In this document: in pieces, positions 25,988-35,526 of the stretch | How positions within the stretch are numbered: the stretch's first letter is position 1 | Layout of the letters: the number at the start of each line of letters is the position of its first letter | From: Desulfovibrionaceae bacterium | GTDB taxonomy: Bacteria > Desulfobacterota > Desulfovibrionia > Desulfovibrionales > Desulfovibrionaceae | Length of the DNA stretch: 64,000 bases | Assembly: GCA_028689675.1 (NCBI GenBank) | Contig: JAQVCS010000015.1 | Coordinates: 1 to 64,000 of the forward strand | Direction: 5' to 3' | The notes under the pieces: generated by a model | Told to the model about the DNA's origin: nothing | Seen by the model: the letters and a program-made list of their open reading frames with translations, nothing else | Database searches by the model: none | Position numbers and translations under genes: made by a program

Positions 25988-26784
25988 TGGCATACGCTCC
26001 TACCGCATTTTTGGCGGCACTTGGCAGGCCAGTATTAGAATATATTAACACCGCTGGTGCAATGACGCTTTTTTTGCTCAGCGGTATATATCACATTGGC
26101 ACAAGCCGCAAAATCTGGCAGCGCTCTTTGCAGCAAGTGTATCTTATCGGTTCAAAATCTCTGTTTCTTATTTTGCTCATAGGCATTTTTTGCGGCATGG
26201 TGCTGGGCTTGCAGGGCTATTACACGCTGGTGCAATTTGGCTCGGTGGGCATGCTGGGCTCTGCTGTTTCGCTCACACTTATTCGCGAGCTGGGGCCTGT
26301 GCTTACAGCCATTATGCTTACTGGGCGGGCGGGTTCGTCCATCACCGCAGAAATTGGCGTAATGCGTATTTCTGACCAAATTGACGCTTTAGATGTCATG
26401 GATATTAATTCCATGGCCTATTTGGTCAGCCCGCGCATTGTGGCCTCGCTTATTTCCTTCCCCTTGCTCACGGCCATTTTTGATACTATTGGTATTATTG
26501 GCGGTTACCTCACTGGCGTGCTCATGCTGGGCATTAATCAGGGCGCCTATTTCTTTCGCATTCAAAACAGCGTCACCCTTGTGGATGTTACGGGCGGCTT
26601 TTGGAAATCGCTTGTTTTTGCCCTTATTGTAACCACGGTATGCTGCTTTCAGGGCTATTTCACCCACAAGCGCCGCGACAGTGTGGGGCCTGCCGCCGTA
26701 GGCAATGCCACCACCTCGGCTGTTGTCATTTCATGCATTCTTATTCTGGTGGCAGACTATATTCTGACCTCCTTCTTGCTGTAG
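25987..26784 (+). CDS. mlaE: Phospholipid ABC transporter permease MlaE
   Basis: 265 residues, start overlapping the previous stop (TAATG). It has the MlaE permease fold with about five membrane helices and the family signatures GMVLGLQGYYTL, LIRELGPVLTAIMLTGRAG and DALDVMDINSMAYLVSPR. It forms the inner-membrane channel of the Mla system, which moves phospholipids between inner and outer membrane. Next come the ATPase and the MCE subunit. Confidence 0.93.
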   Translation: MAYAPTAFLAALGRPVLEYINTAGAMTLFLLSGIYHIGTSRKIWQRSLQQVYLIGSKSLFLILLIGIFCGMVLGLQGYYTLVQFGSVGMLGSAVSLTLIRELGPVLTAIMLTGRAGSSITAEIGVMRISDQIDALDVMDINSMAYLVSPRIVASLISFPLLTAIFDTIGIIGGYLTGVLMLGINQGAYFFRIQNSVTLVDVTGGFWKSLVFALIVTTVCCFQGYFTHKRRDSVGPAAVGNATTSAVVISCILILVADYILTSFLL

Positions 26785-26792
26785 GGCTTGCC

Positions 26793-27614
26793 ATGCACAC
26801 TGCTTCATGGGAAATTGCTTTTGAAAATTTAAGCCTTGGCTATGGCGAGCGCACTATTTTGCGCGACATCACCGCCACCCTGCCCGCAGGCAAAATTTCT
26901 GTCATTTTGGGCGGCTCTGGCTGTGGTAAATCTACCTTACTGAAAAATATTATTGGCCTGCACCGCCCGCAGCAGGGCAAAATTTGGGTGGGGGGCAAGG
27001 ATCTTTTTGACTTGCCGCGTGCGGAATACCGCCGCATGCGCCGCCACATGGGCGTGCTTTTTCAAGACGGCGCGCTGCTTGGCGCACTGACCCTTGCGCA
27101 AAATGTTGCCCTGCCCCTTAGCGAGCACACCAGCCTGCCCAAAGAGGTGATACGCAAGGCCGCCTTTGACACTTTGGCACAAGTGGGCTTGCGCGAATTT
27201 GGCGACTATTACCCCAATGAGCTTTCGGGCGGCATGCGCAAACGCGCTGGCCTTGCCCGTGCCATTATTGCCAGCCCCTCTATTTTGCTGTGCGATGAAC
27301 CAACCTCGGGGCTTGACCCTATTACTGCGGCAAAAATGGATAATTTACTGCTGAGCATGAAGGCACATTTTGCCGATATGACCACTGTTGTGGTAAGCCA
27401 CGACATGCAAAGTGTGAAAAAAATTGCCGACTATGTGCTGGTGCTGCGCGATGGGCAGGCTGTTTTTGCAGGAAGCTACCAAAGCCTTGCCACAAGCAAT
27501 GACCCCTATTTGCAGCAATTTCTGCACCGTACTGTTGAGGATGAAGAGCAAAGGCGGCATGAGGAACAAGACCCTCGTGTGCACGCAGCCATACAAGACT
27601 GGCTTGCCAGCTAG
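26793..27614 (+). CDS. mlaF: Phospholipid ABC transporter ATPase MlaF
   Basis: 273 residues from ATG at 26793, 9 bp after mlaE; the frame is open upstream inside mlaE. Walker A GGSGCGKST at 41-49, signature ELSGGMRKR, Walker B ILLCDEPTSGLDP. The GMRKR form of the signature motif is typical of MlaF/MKL ATPases. It drives lipid movement with MlaE and MlaD. MlaB, a STAS subunit found in E. coli, is not encoded here. Confidence 0.94.
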   Translation: MHTASWEIAFENLSLGYGERTILRDITATLPAGKISVILGGSGCGKSTLLKNIIGLHRPQQGKIWVGGKDLFDLPRAEYRRMRRHMGVLFQDGALLGALTLAQNVALPLSEHTSLPKEVIRKAAFDTLAQVGLREFGDYYPNELSGGMRKRAGLARAIIASPSILLCDEPTSGLDPITAAKMDNLLLSMKAHFADMTTVVVSHDMQSVKKIADYVLVLRDGQAVFAGSYQSLATSNDPYLQQFLHRTVEDEEQRRHEEQDPRVHAAIQDWLAS

Positions 27615-27704
27615 CAGGTGCGTAATAACAACCTGCATTTGCTCGTTATTTTCAGGCAGAGCGCTTTTTTGGCCTTGCCTGCCTACATTATTCAAGGAAT
27701 AAGC

Positions 27705-28154
27705 ATGAACACCATGAAAGAAACAGCCGTTGGTTTTTTTGTTTTGCTGGGCATATTGTGCGTTTCCTACCTTGCCATCAAGCTGGGGCGTATGGAATTG
27801 CTTAACGATCAGGGCTACCACCTTGAAGCCAAGTTTACCTCTGTTTCTGGCCTGCGCGTGGGCGCAAATGTGGAAATGGCTGGCGTGCCCGTGGGCAAGG
27901 TGGCCTCTATTGCGCTTGAAAACAGCGAAACAGGCGCACAGGCCGTGCTGGTGCTGCGCTTTGATGCCGACATGAAGCTGACCGATGACACTATTGCCTC
28001 TATCAAAACCAGCGGGCTTATTGGGGACAAATACGTCAGCATTTCGCCCGGCGGCTCTTCTACCCTGCTTGTTTCTGGCGGCACTATTGAAGAAACAGAG
28101 CCCTCACTTGATATAGAATCCCTCATTGGGAAATATGCCTTTGGTGGTGTGTAA
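27705..28154 (+). CDS. mlaD: MCE-domain lipid-binding subunit MlaD
   Basis: 149 residues from ATG at 27705 (AAGGAAT upstream; 90 bp after mlaF). One N-terminal membrane helix, then a single MCE domain starting LEAKFTSVSGLRVGANVEMAGV and ending in SGLIGDKYVSISPGGS. It forms the periplasmic hexameric lipid-binding ring of the Mla transporter. Family length is about 150-180, so complete. Confidence 0.93.
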   Translation: MNTMKETAVGFFVLLGILCVSYLAIKLGRMELLNDQGYHLEAKFTSVSGLRVGANVEMAGVPVGKVASIALENSETGAQAVLVLRFDADMKLTDDTIASIKTSGLIGDKYVSISPGGSSTLLVSGGTIEETEPSLDIESLIGKYAFGGV

Positions 28155-28209
28155 CCTCAACAAGCAGTTGCGCCCTTGAGCAGGCGCAAGCGCAAACCAT
28201 GGAGTGTGC

Positions 28210-28752
28210 ATGAAAAAATACCTGTTCCCCCTGTGTGCCACGTTGCTTTTATGCTTTTCGGCTTTGCCCAGTGCCCAAGCTGCGGTTATTCCCAATGGTA
28301 TTTATATTATACAAATGGCAGGCAGCGATATGACTGTTGCCGCAACCAGTTCTAAAAAAGGTGCACGACTCATTTTGTGGCCGTACCGCCCCACCGCCAC
28401 ATGGGCATTTAAGCATGTGGGCAATGATGAATATGTCATCCGCACCAATGCCACCGTGCTCGATTCTTCAGGCGGCAAGAGCTATAATGGTGTGCCCATC
28501 ATCATTTGGCCGCCTCATGGCAAGGCAAACCAGCGCTGGAAAATTCGCCGCCATGGCGACTATTATTCCCTCACCAATGTGCAAACAGGGCTTGCGCTTG
28601 ACCTCAAAGGCAACCGCCGCGTAAAAAACAATGTTTTTCAAGGTTATACACCGCATTACAGGGATGGGCAGCTCTTTACCATTCTTCCCCCTGGCAGAAA
28701 AAAACCCAGACAGCAGCATAATGATTCGCTGGACAACTTTTTTACCCCATAA
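28210..28752 (+). CDS. Secreted ricin-type beta-trefoil (RICIN) domain protein
   Basis: 180 residues from ATG at 28210 with GGAG five bases upstream. Signal peptide 1-25, cleaved after AQA or similar. The rest is one beta-trefoil lectin-like domain with hydrophobic repeats ending in Trp motifs (ATWAFKHVG, NQRWKIRRHG) and the typical Asp of the sugar-binding repeats (TVLDSSGG, LALDLKGN). A Lys/Arg/Gln-rich tail follows. Such domains bind carbohydrates. It lies just after mlaD and before its own terminator, so it could share the Mla transcript; a role in binding envelope or host glycans is inference. Confidence 0.78.
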   Translation: MKKYLFPLCATLLLCFSALPSAQAAVIPNGIYIIQMAGSDMTVAATSSKKGARLILWPYRPTATWAFKHVGNDEYVIRTNATVLDSSGGKSYNGVPIIIWPPHGKANQRWKIRRHGDYYSLTNVQTGLALDLKGNRRVKNNVFQGYTPHYRDGQLFTILPPGRKKPRQQHNDSLDNFFTP

Positions 28753-28759
28753 AAAAATT

Positions 28760-28806
28760 CAGCCCCAAGCCTGCCCTTGCGCAGCGTGGGGCTGAGCCTT
28801 TTCTTG
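28760..28806 (+). terminator. Terminator after the RICIN gene
   Basis: CAGCCCCA (28760-28767) pairs with TGGGGCTG (28787-28794), followed by CCTTTTCTT. Confidence 0.75.
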
Positions 28807-28883
28807 CTCATTTTTCTCTGCTTTTCCCCTTCCCTGTCTGCCCGCCTTAGCGTATAGACAGGGAAGGAAGTTTATATACGCCA

Positions 28884-29558
28884 ATGGAATATTATCCCCT
28901 TTTTTTAGATATACGCCACTGCCGCTGTCTTGTGGTGGGTGCGGGTGCTGTGGGCTGCCGCAAGCTGGCTGGGCTTTTGGCAGCCAGCCCACTGTCTGTG
29001 CTGGTGCTGGATACCGCCGCCCCTTCAGCACAAGCCCTGCCCCTGCTCAAGCACCCTGCTGTGACCTTTGCCCAGCGCCCTTTTAGCCCGCAAGACCTTG
29101 AAGGCATTACGCTGGCTTTTGCCGCCACAGGCAATGCCGCAGTGAACGCAGGTATCACCACTCTGTGCCGTGAAAAAAATATTTTTTGCAATTGTATTGA
29201 TGCCCCTGCCAGCGGCACGGTTATTGTGCCTGCCAAAGCCAGCAGCGGCAGGCTTACTGCGGCTCTGTCCACAGGTGGGGCAAGCCCTGCCTTGGCGCGG
29301 CTGTGGCGGCAAGAGCTTGAAGTATGGCTGGCGCCACGGGCGGCCATGGCAAGCCTAATGGGACGTCTGCGCCCCCTTGTTCTTGCAATGCAGAACGATA
29401 CAGGGCACAATACACACTTGTTTCGCAGCATAGCGGCTTCCCCTTTGCAGGCAGCGCTTGCCAAGGGCGACCGTGCCGCCTGCGAAGCCTTGCTTTTGCA
29501 ACTGCTGCCGCCTGTTTTGCACAGGCATATTGCGGAGTTATTGCATGACATCACTTGA
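28884..29558 (+). CDS. Precorrin-2 dehydrogenase / sirohydrochlorin ferrochelatase (CysG N-terminal type)
   Basis: 224 residues. The N-terminal Rossmann fold has VVGAGAVGCRKLAGLL; the middle has CNCIDAPASGTVIVPA and the conserved TGGASPALAR loop of the Met8/CysG family. It oxidises precorrin-2 to sirohydrochlorin with NAD and may insert iron. In Desulfovibrio this pathway leads to sirohaem for sulfite reductase and, by the alternative route, to haem. It is followed with overlap by a CcsA-type gene and hemA, a common tetrapyrrole operon. Confidence 0.9.
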   Translation: MEYYPLFLDIRHCRCLVVGAGAVGCRKLAGLLAASPLSVLVLDTAAPSAQALPLLKHPAVTFAQRPFSPQDLEGITLAFAATGNAAVNAGITTLCREKNIFCNCIDAPASGTVIVPAKASSGRLTAALSTGGASPALARLWRQELEVWLAPRAAMASLMGRLRPLVLAMQNDTGHNTHLFRSIAASPLQAALAKGDRAACEALLLQLLPPVLHRHIAELLHDIT

Positions 29559-30372
29559 ATTTTTCACTGTTCTGACCCTTGTGCTCTACACTGCGGGCAC
29601 ATTTTTGGGCATTGGCGGCATGGTGCGCCGCAGCAAAGCTTCTCAAAACGCGGGCACTGCCTGCATGATGCTGGGTTTTGCCGCGCAAACGGCTTCTATG
29701 GCCATGGGCAGCCATGGTTTGCTGCCCGCTGGCTTGAGCTTTGGGGCATATTTACAGCTTATGGCTTGGTTTTTGGTGCTGGGTGGCATGGCTGGCTGGC
29801 TTAAACTGCGTAGTGTCAGCCCGCTTTTTTTCACCTCGCCGCTTGCGCTGATATTTTTCTGCATGGCAGCACCTTTTCAAGAGCAGGCCGTGCGCCTGCC
29901 GCAGCAGCTTGCCGCGCCCTTTTATGCCCTGCACATTGGTGCATTATTCATTGCCATTGGGCTTATGGCCTTGGGCTGCGGCGCGGGGCTACTTTTTATG
30001 CTGCTTGAGCGCACCATAAAGAGCAAGGCGCGTATGAAGGGCTTTTGGCAAGACCTGCCCGCCCTTTCGCTGCTTGATAAAATTAATACCCTTGCGGTCT
30101 ATGCTGGCTTTCCGCTCTATACCTTGGGCATTGTTGCTGGCTATTTATGGGCCAAGCCCGTTTTTGGGGTAACGCTGTCTGCCGACCCCAAAGAGCTCTT
30201 TACCCTTGCTACTTGGGGTTTGTTTGCCACTATTTTTCATAACCGCCTTATTTATGGCTGGAAGGGGCGTAAGCCAGCATTATTTATGATTATCTTGTTT
30301 GCGCTTTCTGTCTTTTCTCTTGTGGTTATCAATTTATTTTTCACCTCTCACCATTCCATCATGCGGCAGTAA
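29545..30372 (+). CDS. Cytochrome c assembly protein, CcsA/HemX type
   Basis: 275 residues from ATG at 29545, overlapping the previous gene by 14 bp; GGAG lies 8 bases upstream. Eight or so membrane helices. The conserved motif LATWGLFATIFHNRLIYGWKGR near the C-terminus is the haem-handling, Trp/His-containing region of the CcsA/HemX family. Beside hemA such proteins (HemX) regulate or stabilise glutamyl-tRNA reductase; they may also take part in cytochrome c maturation. Both readings fit the context. Confidence 0.85.
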   Translation: MTSLEFFTVLTLVLYTAGTFLGIGGMVRRSKASQNAGTACMMLGFAAQTASMAMGSHGLLPAGLSFGAYLQLMAWFLVLGGMAGWLKLRSVSPLFFTSPLALIFFCMAAPFQEQAVRLPQQLAAPFYALHIGALFIAIGLMALGCGAGLLFMLLERTIKSKARMKGFWQDLPALSLLDKINTLAVYAGFPLYTLGIVAGYLWAKPVFGVTLSADPKELFTLATWGLFATIFHNRLIYGWKGRKPALFMIILFALSVFSLVVINLFFTSHHSIMRQ

Positions 30373-30373
30373 T

Positions 30374-31816
30374 ATGGCTTTAGAAGTATATCTTATCGGC
30401 TTAAACCACCGTACGGCTGGTGTGGATATTCGTGAAGGCTTTGCCCTCACGCAATTTTGCACCAAGGAACAATGGCTTTTACCCCCAGAATGCGGCATTG
30501 CAGAAAGCCTTATTCTTTCTACCTGCAATCGCGTTGAAATTCTGGCGGCTGGGGAAGGAGATGTGCCGGGCATTATTATTCGCCACTGGGCAGAGGCGCG
30601 CGGGCACACAGCAGAAGAATTGCAGCACTATGTCTATGTGTATAAGGGCATGGAAGCCGTAAGCCATTTATTTACCGTGGCCTCCAGCTTGGATTCTATG
30701 ATTTTGGGCGAGCCGCAAATTTTGGGGCAGCTCAAAAAGGCCTACCGCAATGCTGTTGCCAGCAATGCCACGGGCACTATTGTGAACAGCTTGCTGCACA
30801 AGGCTTTTTCTGTGGCCAAGCGCGTGCGTACCGAAACAGCCGTGGCCTCCAGCGCTGTTTCTATCAGCTATGCTGCTGTTGAGCTGGCTAAGCGCATTTT
30901 TGGCGATATGCACGAATACAAGGCCATGCTGGTGGGCGCTGGCGAAATGGCAGAGCTGGCCGCTGCCCATTTGCTACAGGCAGGCATCAGCCAGATTTAT
31001 GTTGCCAACCGCACTTTGGAACGCGGGCAAGATTTAGCCAAGCAATTCAATGGGCTTGCCGTGCCTTTTGAACAATTGCTGAAAACGCTTGTGGATGTGG
31101 ATATTGTCATCTCTTCCACTGGCTCTATGGAAACTATCCTGCACGCCCGCGAGCTTAAAGACGTGCTCAAGCAGCGCAAATACCGACCCATGTTTTTTAT
31201 TGATATTGCCGTACCGCGCGACATTGACCCCGATGTGAACGCGCTGGACAATGTCTATTTATACGATATTGACGACCTCAAAGAGGTAGTAGAAGAAAAC
31301 CTTGCTACCCGCCGTGAAGAAGCCGTGAAAGCGAAAGGCATTGTGGCTGAAGAAGTGGAGCATTTTTCCCGCTGGCTACAAAGCTTGGATGCCCAGCCCA
31401 CCATTGTGGATATTATTGAACGCGGTGACCGCATTGCCCACGAAGAATTAGCGCGCACGCTCAAGCGCCTTGGCACGGTAGATGAAGAAACCAAGGAAGC
31501 TCTGCATGTTATGGTGCACGCGCTGGCGCGCAAAATGAACCATGACCCCATCATGTTCCTAAAAAGGGGCACTATGTCGCAGCAAGGCTTTGCCCCGCGC
31601 ATCAATATTGTGCGCCGCATGTTCCGCCTAGACTCGCATCAGGGGGATGTGCCCGAATTTATCGAACAGGATTTGCCGCCAGTGCCGCCTTACGAGCCTT
31701 GTTTGTATGAGGCCACCTGCCCGCACCGCAAAGAAGATGAGCAGGCCTGCACTTCCTGTCCGCACATGACGCCCGCCTCTACGGCAAAGGATTGCCATGC
31801 GTTATTACACCATTGA
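30374..31816 (+). CDS. hemA: Glutamyl-tRNA reductase with Cys-rich C-terminal tail
   Basis: 480 residues from ATG at 30374, two bases after the previous stop. Catalytic C51 lies in STCNRVE; the NADPH domain has MLVGAGEMAELAA, and the dimerisation helices follow. It reduces Glu-tRNA to glutamate-1-semialdehyde, the first step of tetrapyrrole synthesis. Unusual: after the normal end of the family there is an added tail with C443, C449, C459, C462 and C474 (a CX9CX2CX11C pattern in the last four) plus several His, which could hold a metal, Fe-S cluster or haem. The next gene starts inside the end of this one. Confidence 0.95.
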   Translation: MALEVYLIGLNHRTAGVDIREGFALTQFCTKEQWLLPPECGIAESLILSTCNRVEILAAGEGDVPGIIIRHWAEARGHTAEELQHYVYVYKGMEAVSHLFTVASSLDSMILGEPQILGQLKKAYRNAVASNATGTIVNSLLHKAFSVAKRVRTETAVASSAVSISYAAVELAKRIFGDMHEYKAMLVGAGEMAELAAAHLLQAGISQIYVANRTLERGQDLAKQFNGLAVPFEQLLKTLVDVDIVISSTGSMETILHARELKDVLKQRKYRPMFFIDIAVPRDIDPDVNALDNVYLYDIDDLKEVVEENLATRREEAVKAKGIVAEEVEHFSRWLQSLDAQPTIVDIIERGDRIAHEELARTLKRLGTVDEETKEALHVMVHALARKMNHDPIMFLKRGTMSQQGFAPRINIVRRMFRLDSHQGDVPEFIEQDLPPVPPYEPCLYEATCPHRKEDEQACTSCPHMTPASTAKDCHALLHH

Positions 31817-32132
31817 TGAACTGACCAGAACAGACACCAGCAGCCTTAGCAAAAGGCTGGACGATATGGGCTTGCGTTCTGATATTGAGGGGCTGTATTG
31901 GCTGCCCTGCCCGCAGGCCTTGCTTGCCCCAGTGCAGCAAGAGCATACCGCAAGCTGTGGCGCACATGTTATGGCCTTGGAAGTGCTGCCCGACACCCTG
32001 CATTTAGAATTGCTGGTGCGCGCCCGCAATAAAATGCGCTGCGAATGTGTGCAGTATGCCAGCCCTGCTTTGGCACAGCACATGATAGCCTACCTTGATG
32101 CTCTGTTGGAGGAGCTGGGTGTGCACATCTAG
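31797..32132 (+). CDS. Conserved small protein of unknown function downstream of hemA
   Basis: 111 residues, ATG at 31797 overlapping hemA by 20 bp. It is a compact soluble alpha/beta sequence beginning MRYYTIDELTRTD, with HLELLVRARNKMRCEC in the middle and a helical C-terminus. No known motif is recognised. Overlap on both sides (tilS starts within its end) indicates tight translational coupling between haem and tRNA-modification genes. Confidence 0.75.
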   Translation: MRYYTIDELTRTDTSSLSKRLDDMGLRSDIEGLYWLPCPQALLAPVQQEHTASCGAHVMALEVLPDTLHLELLVRARNKMRCECVQYASPALAQHMIAYLDALLEELGVHI

Positions 32133-33276
32133 CGCTTGCCTACCGCCTTGTGCCCAAGCGCTGCCCCCCGTGCCAGCGCTGAGCCAATTTTCTTCAGCAT
32201 CGGCACGGCTTTGCCTGCATGTTGCCCATTTTATGCAAGCACTGCTGCCCCCTGCTGCTAATGCACAGCAAGGGGCACTCTTGCCCTGCCCCCTGATTAT
32301 TGGGCTTTCTGGCGGGGCAGATTCCACAGCCCTGCTCACCCTGCTGCTGGCTCTGCGCCCGCGCCTTGGCTGCACGCTGCATGCTGTGCACATCAACCAC
32401 CAGCTGCGCCCCGAAAGCGAGGCCGAAGCAACCCACGTTGCCGCTTTGTGCCGTGCATGGGGCGTGCCCTGTGAATGCACAGCCCTGCCCATAGCGGAAC
32501 TAGCCGCACAATGGCACATGGGCATAGAAGAAGCTGCCCGCAAAGCACGCTATGCAGCTTTTGCCGCGGCACAGCAGCGCTTGGGGGCAGCATGGCTTTG
32601 CACGGCGCACCATAGCGGTGATTTGGAAGAAGATATTATGCTGCGCCTGCTGCGCGGTGCTGGCTGGCCTGCCCTTGGCGGCATGCCCGCGCTGGATGCA
32701 CAGCGGCGCATTATGCGCCCCCTGCTGCTTACCGAGCCCGCCGCCCTGCGCACCTTGCTGTGCGAGCTGGGCATACCGTGGGTGGAAGATGCCAGCAACC
32801 AAAGCCGCGCCTATAAGCGCAACCGTGTGCGGCACGATGTGCTGCCCCTGCTCAAGCAGGAAAACCCCGCTTTTACCACAGGCATGCGTCAGCTTTGGCA
32901 GCTGGCGGGCATTGATGCCCAGCATTGGCAGCAGGCTTTGGATGCAGCCCTAAAAGCACACCCATGGCAGCTTTGCCTCCATGCCGAGCACAAAGCAAAC
33001 ACCACAGGGCAGCCCTGCCCAGCACACAGCCTGAGCTTGCCGCGCGCCCTGCTGCGCAGCCTTGACCAATCTTTGCGCCTGCGTCTGTATAAACGCGCCT
33101 TACAGCACTTTCCCGCAGCACAGCCAAGGGCACAGACCTTGCTGGCCTTGGATGCCGCATGGGCAGCAGGCCGCGGGGGCACGCTGTTTCAGCTTGGCGG
33201 CGGCATTTGCGCCAGCCTGCGCCAAGGCGCAATTTCTTTTTCTTCCGCTCCGCCTTCCACACCTGCAAAGGAATAA
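32119..33276 (+). CDS. tilS: tRNA(Ile)-lysidine synthetase TilS
   Basis: About 385 residues from GTG at 32119, six bases after GGAGGAG; no closer ATG fits. PP-loop ATPase motif SGGADS at 64-69 and the RNRVRHDVLP motif of TilS. It converts C34 of tRNA-Ile(CAU) to lysidine, which is needed to read AUA. The N-terminal 50 residues before the P-loop are longer than usual, so the true start could be later. It overlaps the preceding small gene by 14 bp. Confidence 0.92.
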   Translation: MCTSSACLPPCAQALPPVPALSQFSSASARLCLHVAHFMQALLPPAANAQQGALLPCPLIIGLSGGADSTALLTLLLALRPRLGCTLHAVHINHQLRPESEAEATHVAALCRAWGVPCECTALPIAELAAQWHMGIEEAARKARYAAFAAAQQRLGAAWLCTAHHSGDLEEDIMLRLLRGAGWPALGGMPALDAQRRIMRPLLLTEPAALRTLLCELGIPWVEDASNQSRAYKRNRVRHDVLPLLKQENPAFTTGMRQLWQLAGIDAQHWQQALDAALKAHPWQLCLHAEHKANTTGQPCPAHSLSLPRALLRSLDQSLRLRLYKRALQHFPAAQPRAQTLLALDAAWAAGRGGTLFQLGGGICASLRQGAISFSSAPPSTPAKE

Positions 33277-33600
33277 TAAAAGAGCACAGCCCGTATCATC
33301 AAGGCTGTGCTTTGTATTCTAGAGCATGATACCTTTAAAAATGCTCGCAAGGTTTCGTAAGCAATCCTTACCACTCAAAGCGCACAGGAGAATGTACTTC
33401 CCCATTATGTGAGCTTTGAAGGTGATTCTTCTCTATCTTGTGAAAAAAATAAACGCAGGGGTAATAAACCGCAGGGTCTGGCTGGTATGGCAAAAAACAA
33501 TATATGCTATCTCTGCGTGCTGTATTAAAAATTTGCACTCATCAGAGTAGCAGGCTTTATGGCATACCCATTGTGTTGCCCTGTAAAAAGCAGCCCCCAG
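33277..33600. other. Convergent intergenic region after tilS and dxs
   Basis: A stem GCACAGCC / GGCTGTGC (33284-33310) followed by TTTGTATT lies just past tilS and probably ends that transcript. The remaining 280 bp is AT-rich and shows no gene or repeat. Confidence 0.55.
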
Positions 33601-35499
33601 TTATTCTTGTGCGGCGCATTCCAGAATGGCCTTAGTCAGGGCATCGGCATCAAGCTGGCATTTGGCTTGCAGTTGTGCCTGTGTGCCGTGCTCAACAAAG
33701 CTGTCTGCCAAGCCCATGCGCTTGATTTTCTGCCCGCACAGCAGCCCCTTGTCAACCCAATGCTCCACCACCGCGCTTGAAAAGCCACCAGCAAGCACGC
33801 CTTCTTCCACAAAAATAATGGCCGAACATGCCTGCACCAGCGCATCAAGCTGCTCTTCGGGCAGGGGTTTGAGCCACACAGGGTCAAACACGCGCACGGC
33901 AAGCCCACATTGTGCTGCCACGCGCTGGGCAGCTTCTTGAGCAGCACTCAGCCTATTGCCCACCGCCACCAGCGCAATATCGCCTTTGTCGCACAGCATG
34001 CGCCCCTGAGCCAGAGGCAGGGTGTGCATGGGCTCTTGCTCTACCCCGCAGGCCGCCCCTCGCGGATAGCGCACAGCACAGGGTGCGCCCAAGTTTACCG
34101 CCGTGGCAAGGCAATGGCGCAGCATATTTTCATCCGCAGGGGCGAGAATGTGCATATTGGGTATGGAGCGCATGTAGGCAATATCAAAAACACCATGATG
34201 CGTTGCCCCATCTTCCCCCACCAGCCCAGCCCTATCCACACAAAAGGTCACGGGCAGGTTTTGCAGGCAAACATCATGCACAATTTGGTCATAAGCGCGC
34301 TGCAAAAAGGTGGAATAAATAGCCACCATGGGGCGGCAGCCGCGGCTGGCAAGCCCTGCGGCAAAGGTTACGGCATGCTGCTCGCAAATGCCCACATCCA
34401 CAAAGCGTTCAGGGCAGGCTTTTTGAAAGGCTTCTGTGCCTGTGCCCTCTGGCATGGCTGCGGTAATGGCAATAATACGCTCATCTTGTGCCGCCAGCGT
34501 GACTAATGTTTTGCCAAAAACCTCGGTAAAGGACGGGGGGCAAGGCTTTTTTGCCACAGGTTTGCCCGTTTTCATATCAAAAGGCCCTAGTCCATGAAAA
34601 TGTGAAGGGTTTTCTTCGGCAGGCAAATAGCCCTTGCCCTTGCGCGTAAGCACATGCAGCAGCACAGGCCCGTCTTCCACATGTTTGGCCATTTCCATAT
34701 GCCGCTTCAGCGCACCCAAATCATGCCCATCCACAGGCCCTAAATAGTTGAAGCGAAAGGCTTCAAACAGCATGCCCGGGGTGAAAAAAGACTTGAAGCT
34801 ATATTCCCCACGCTGGGCATAGGTGGCCAAATCATCGCCAATTCGGGGAATAGAACGCAGTAATTTGAGCACGTCTTTCTTGGTTTGGCGCACCCAGCGG
34901 CGCGAAAGCGTGCGCGAAAGAAAGCGTGATAAAGCCCCTACATTGGGCGAAATGGACATTTCATTGTCGTTCAGCACCACAATAAGGCGGCGGCCTGCAT
35001 GCCCTGCAAGGTTAAGGCCTTCAAGCGCTTCCCCGCCTGTAAGTGAGCCATCGCCAATAACAGCCACCACATTATGGTGCTGCCCAGCCAAATCGCGCGC
35101 CATGGCCATGCCCAGCGCGGCAGAAATAGAGGTGGAAGAATGCCCCACACCAAAATGATCATAACAGCTTTCAGCGCGCCGTGGAAAACCAGAAATGCCG
35201 CCCAAGGTGCGCAGGGTGTCAAATTGCGGGGCGCGCCCAGTGAGCAGCTTCCATGCATAGCTTTGGTGGCCAACATCCCACACCACCTTGTCCACATCCA
35301 TGGCAAAGGTCTGCAACAGGGCAATGGTAAGCTCTACCACACCCAAAGAAGGCGCAAGGTGGCCGCCATTACAGGACACCGTTTCAATAATACGCTGCCG
35401 CACTTCTTCAGCAAGGGCAAGGCTTTGCCCCATGCCCAAGCGGGCAACATCAGCAGGCTGGGCAATGGTATCAAGTAAAGGAGAGGGTGAATGCTGCAT
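33601..35499 (-). CDS. dxs: 1-deoxy-D-xylulose-5-phosphate synthase
   Basis: 632 residues, normal length. The TPP-binding motif GDGSLTGGEALEGLN lies near 150, the DRAGLVGEDGATHHG motif near 420, and the transketolase C-terminal domain follows. It makes DXP from pyruvate and glyceraldehyde-3-phosphate, the entry to the MEP isoprenoid pathway. It is the last gene of the ispG-proS-xseA-xseB-ispA-dxs operon, 27 bp after ispA. Confidence 0.96.
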   Translation of the reverse strand: MQHSPSPLLDTIAQPADVARLGMGQSLALAEEVRQRIIETVSCNGGHLAPSLGVVELTIALLQTFAMDVDKVVWDVGHQSYAWKLLTGRAPQFDTLRTLGGISGFPRRAESCYDHFGVGHSSTSISAALGMAMARDLAGQHHNVVAVIGDGSLTGGEALEGLNLAGHAGRRLIVVLNDNEMSISPNVGALSRFLSRTLSRRWVRQTKKDVLKLLRSIPRIGDDLATYAQRGEYSFKSFFTPGMLFEAFRFNYLGPVDGHDLGALKRHMEMAKHVEDGPVLLHVLTRKGKGYLPAEENPSHFHGLGPFDMKTGKPVAKKPCPPSFTEVFGKTLVTLAAQDERIIAITAAMPEGTGTEAFQKACPERFVDVGICEQHAVTFAAGLASRGCRPMVAIYSTFLQRAYDQIVHDVCLQNLPVTFCVDRAGLVGEDGATHHGVFDIAYMRSIPNMHILAPADENMLRHCLATAVNLGAPCAVRYPRGAACGVEQEPMHTLPLAQGRMLCDKGDIALVAVGNRLSAAQEAAQRVAAQCGLAVRVFDPVWLKPLPEEQLDALVQACSAIIFVEEGVLAGGFSSAVVEHWVDKGLLCGQKIKRMGLADSFVEHGTQAQLQAKCQLDADALTKAILECAAQE

Positions 35500-35526
35500 G
35501 AAAAACTCTTTTACGCTAAGTGCTGT

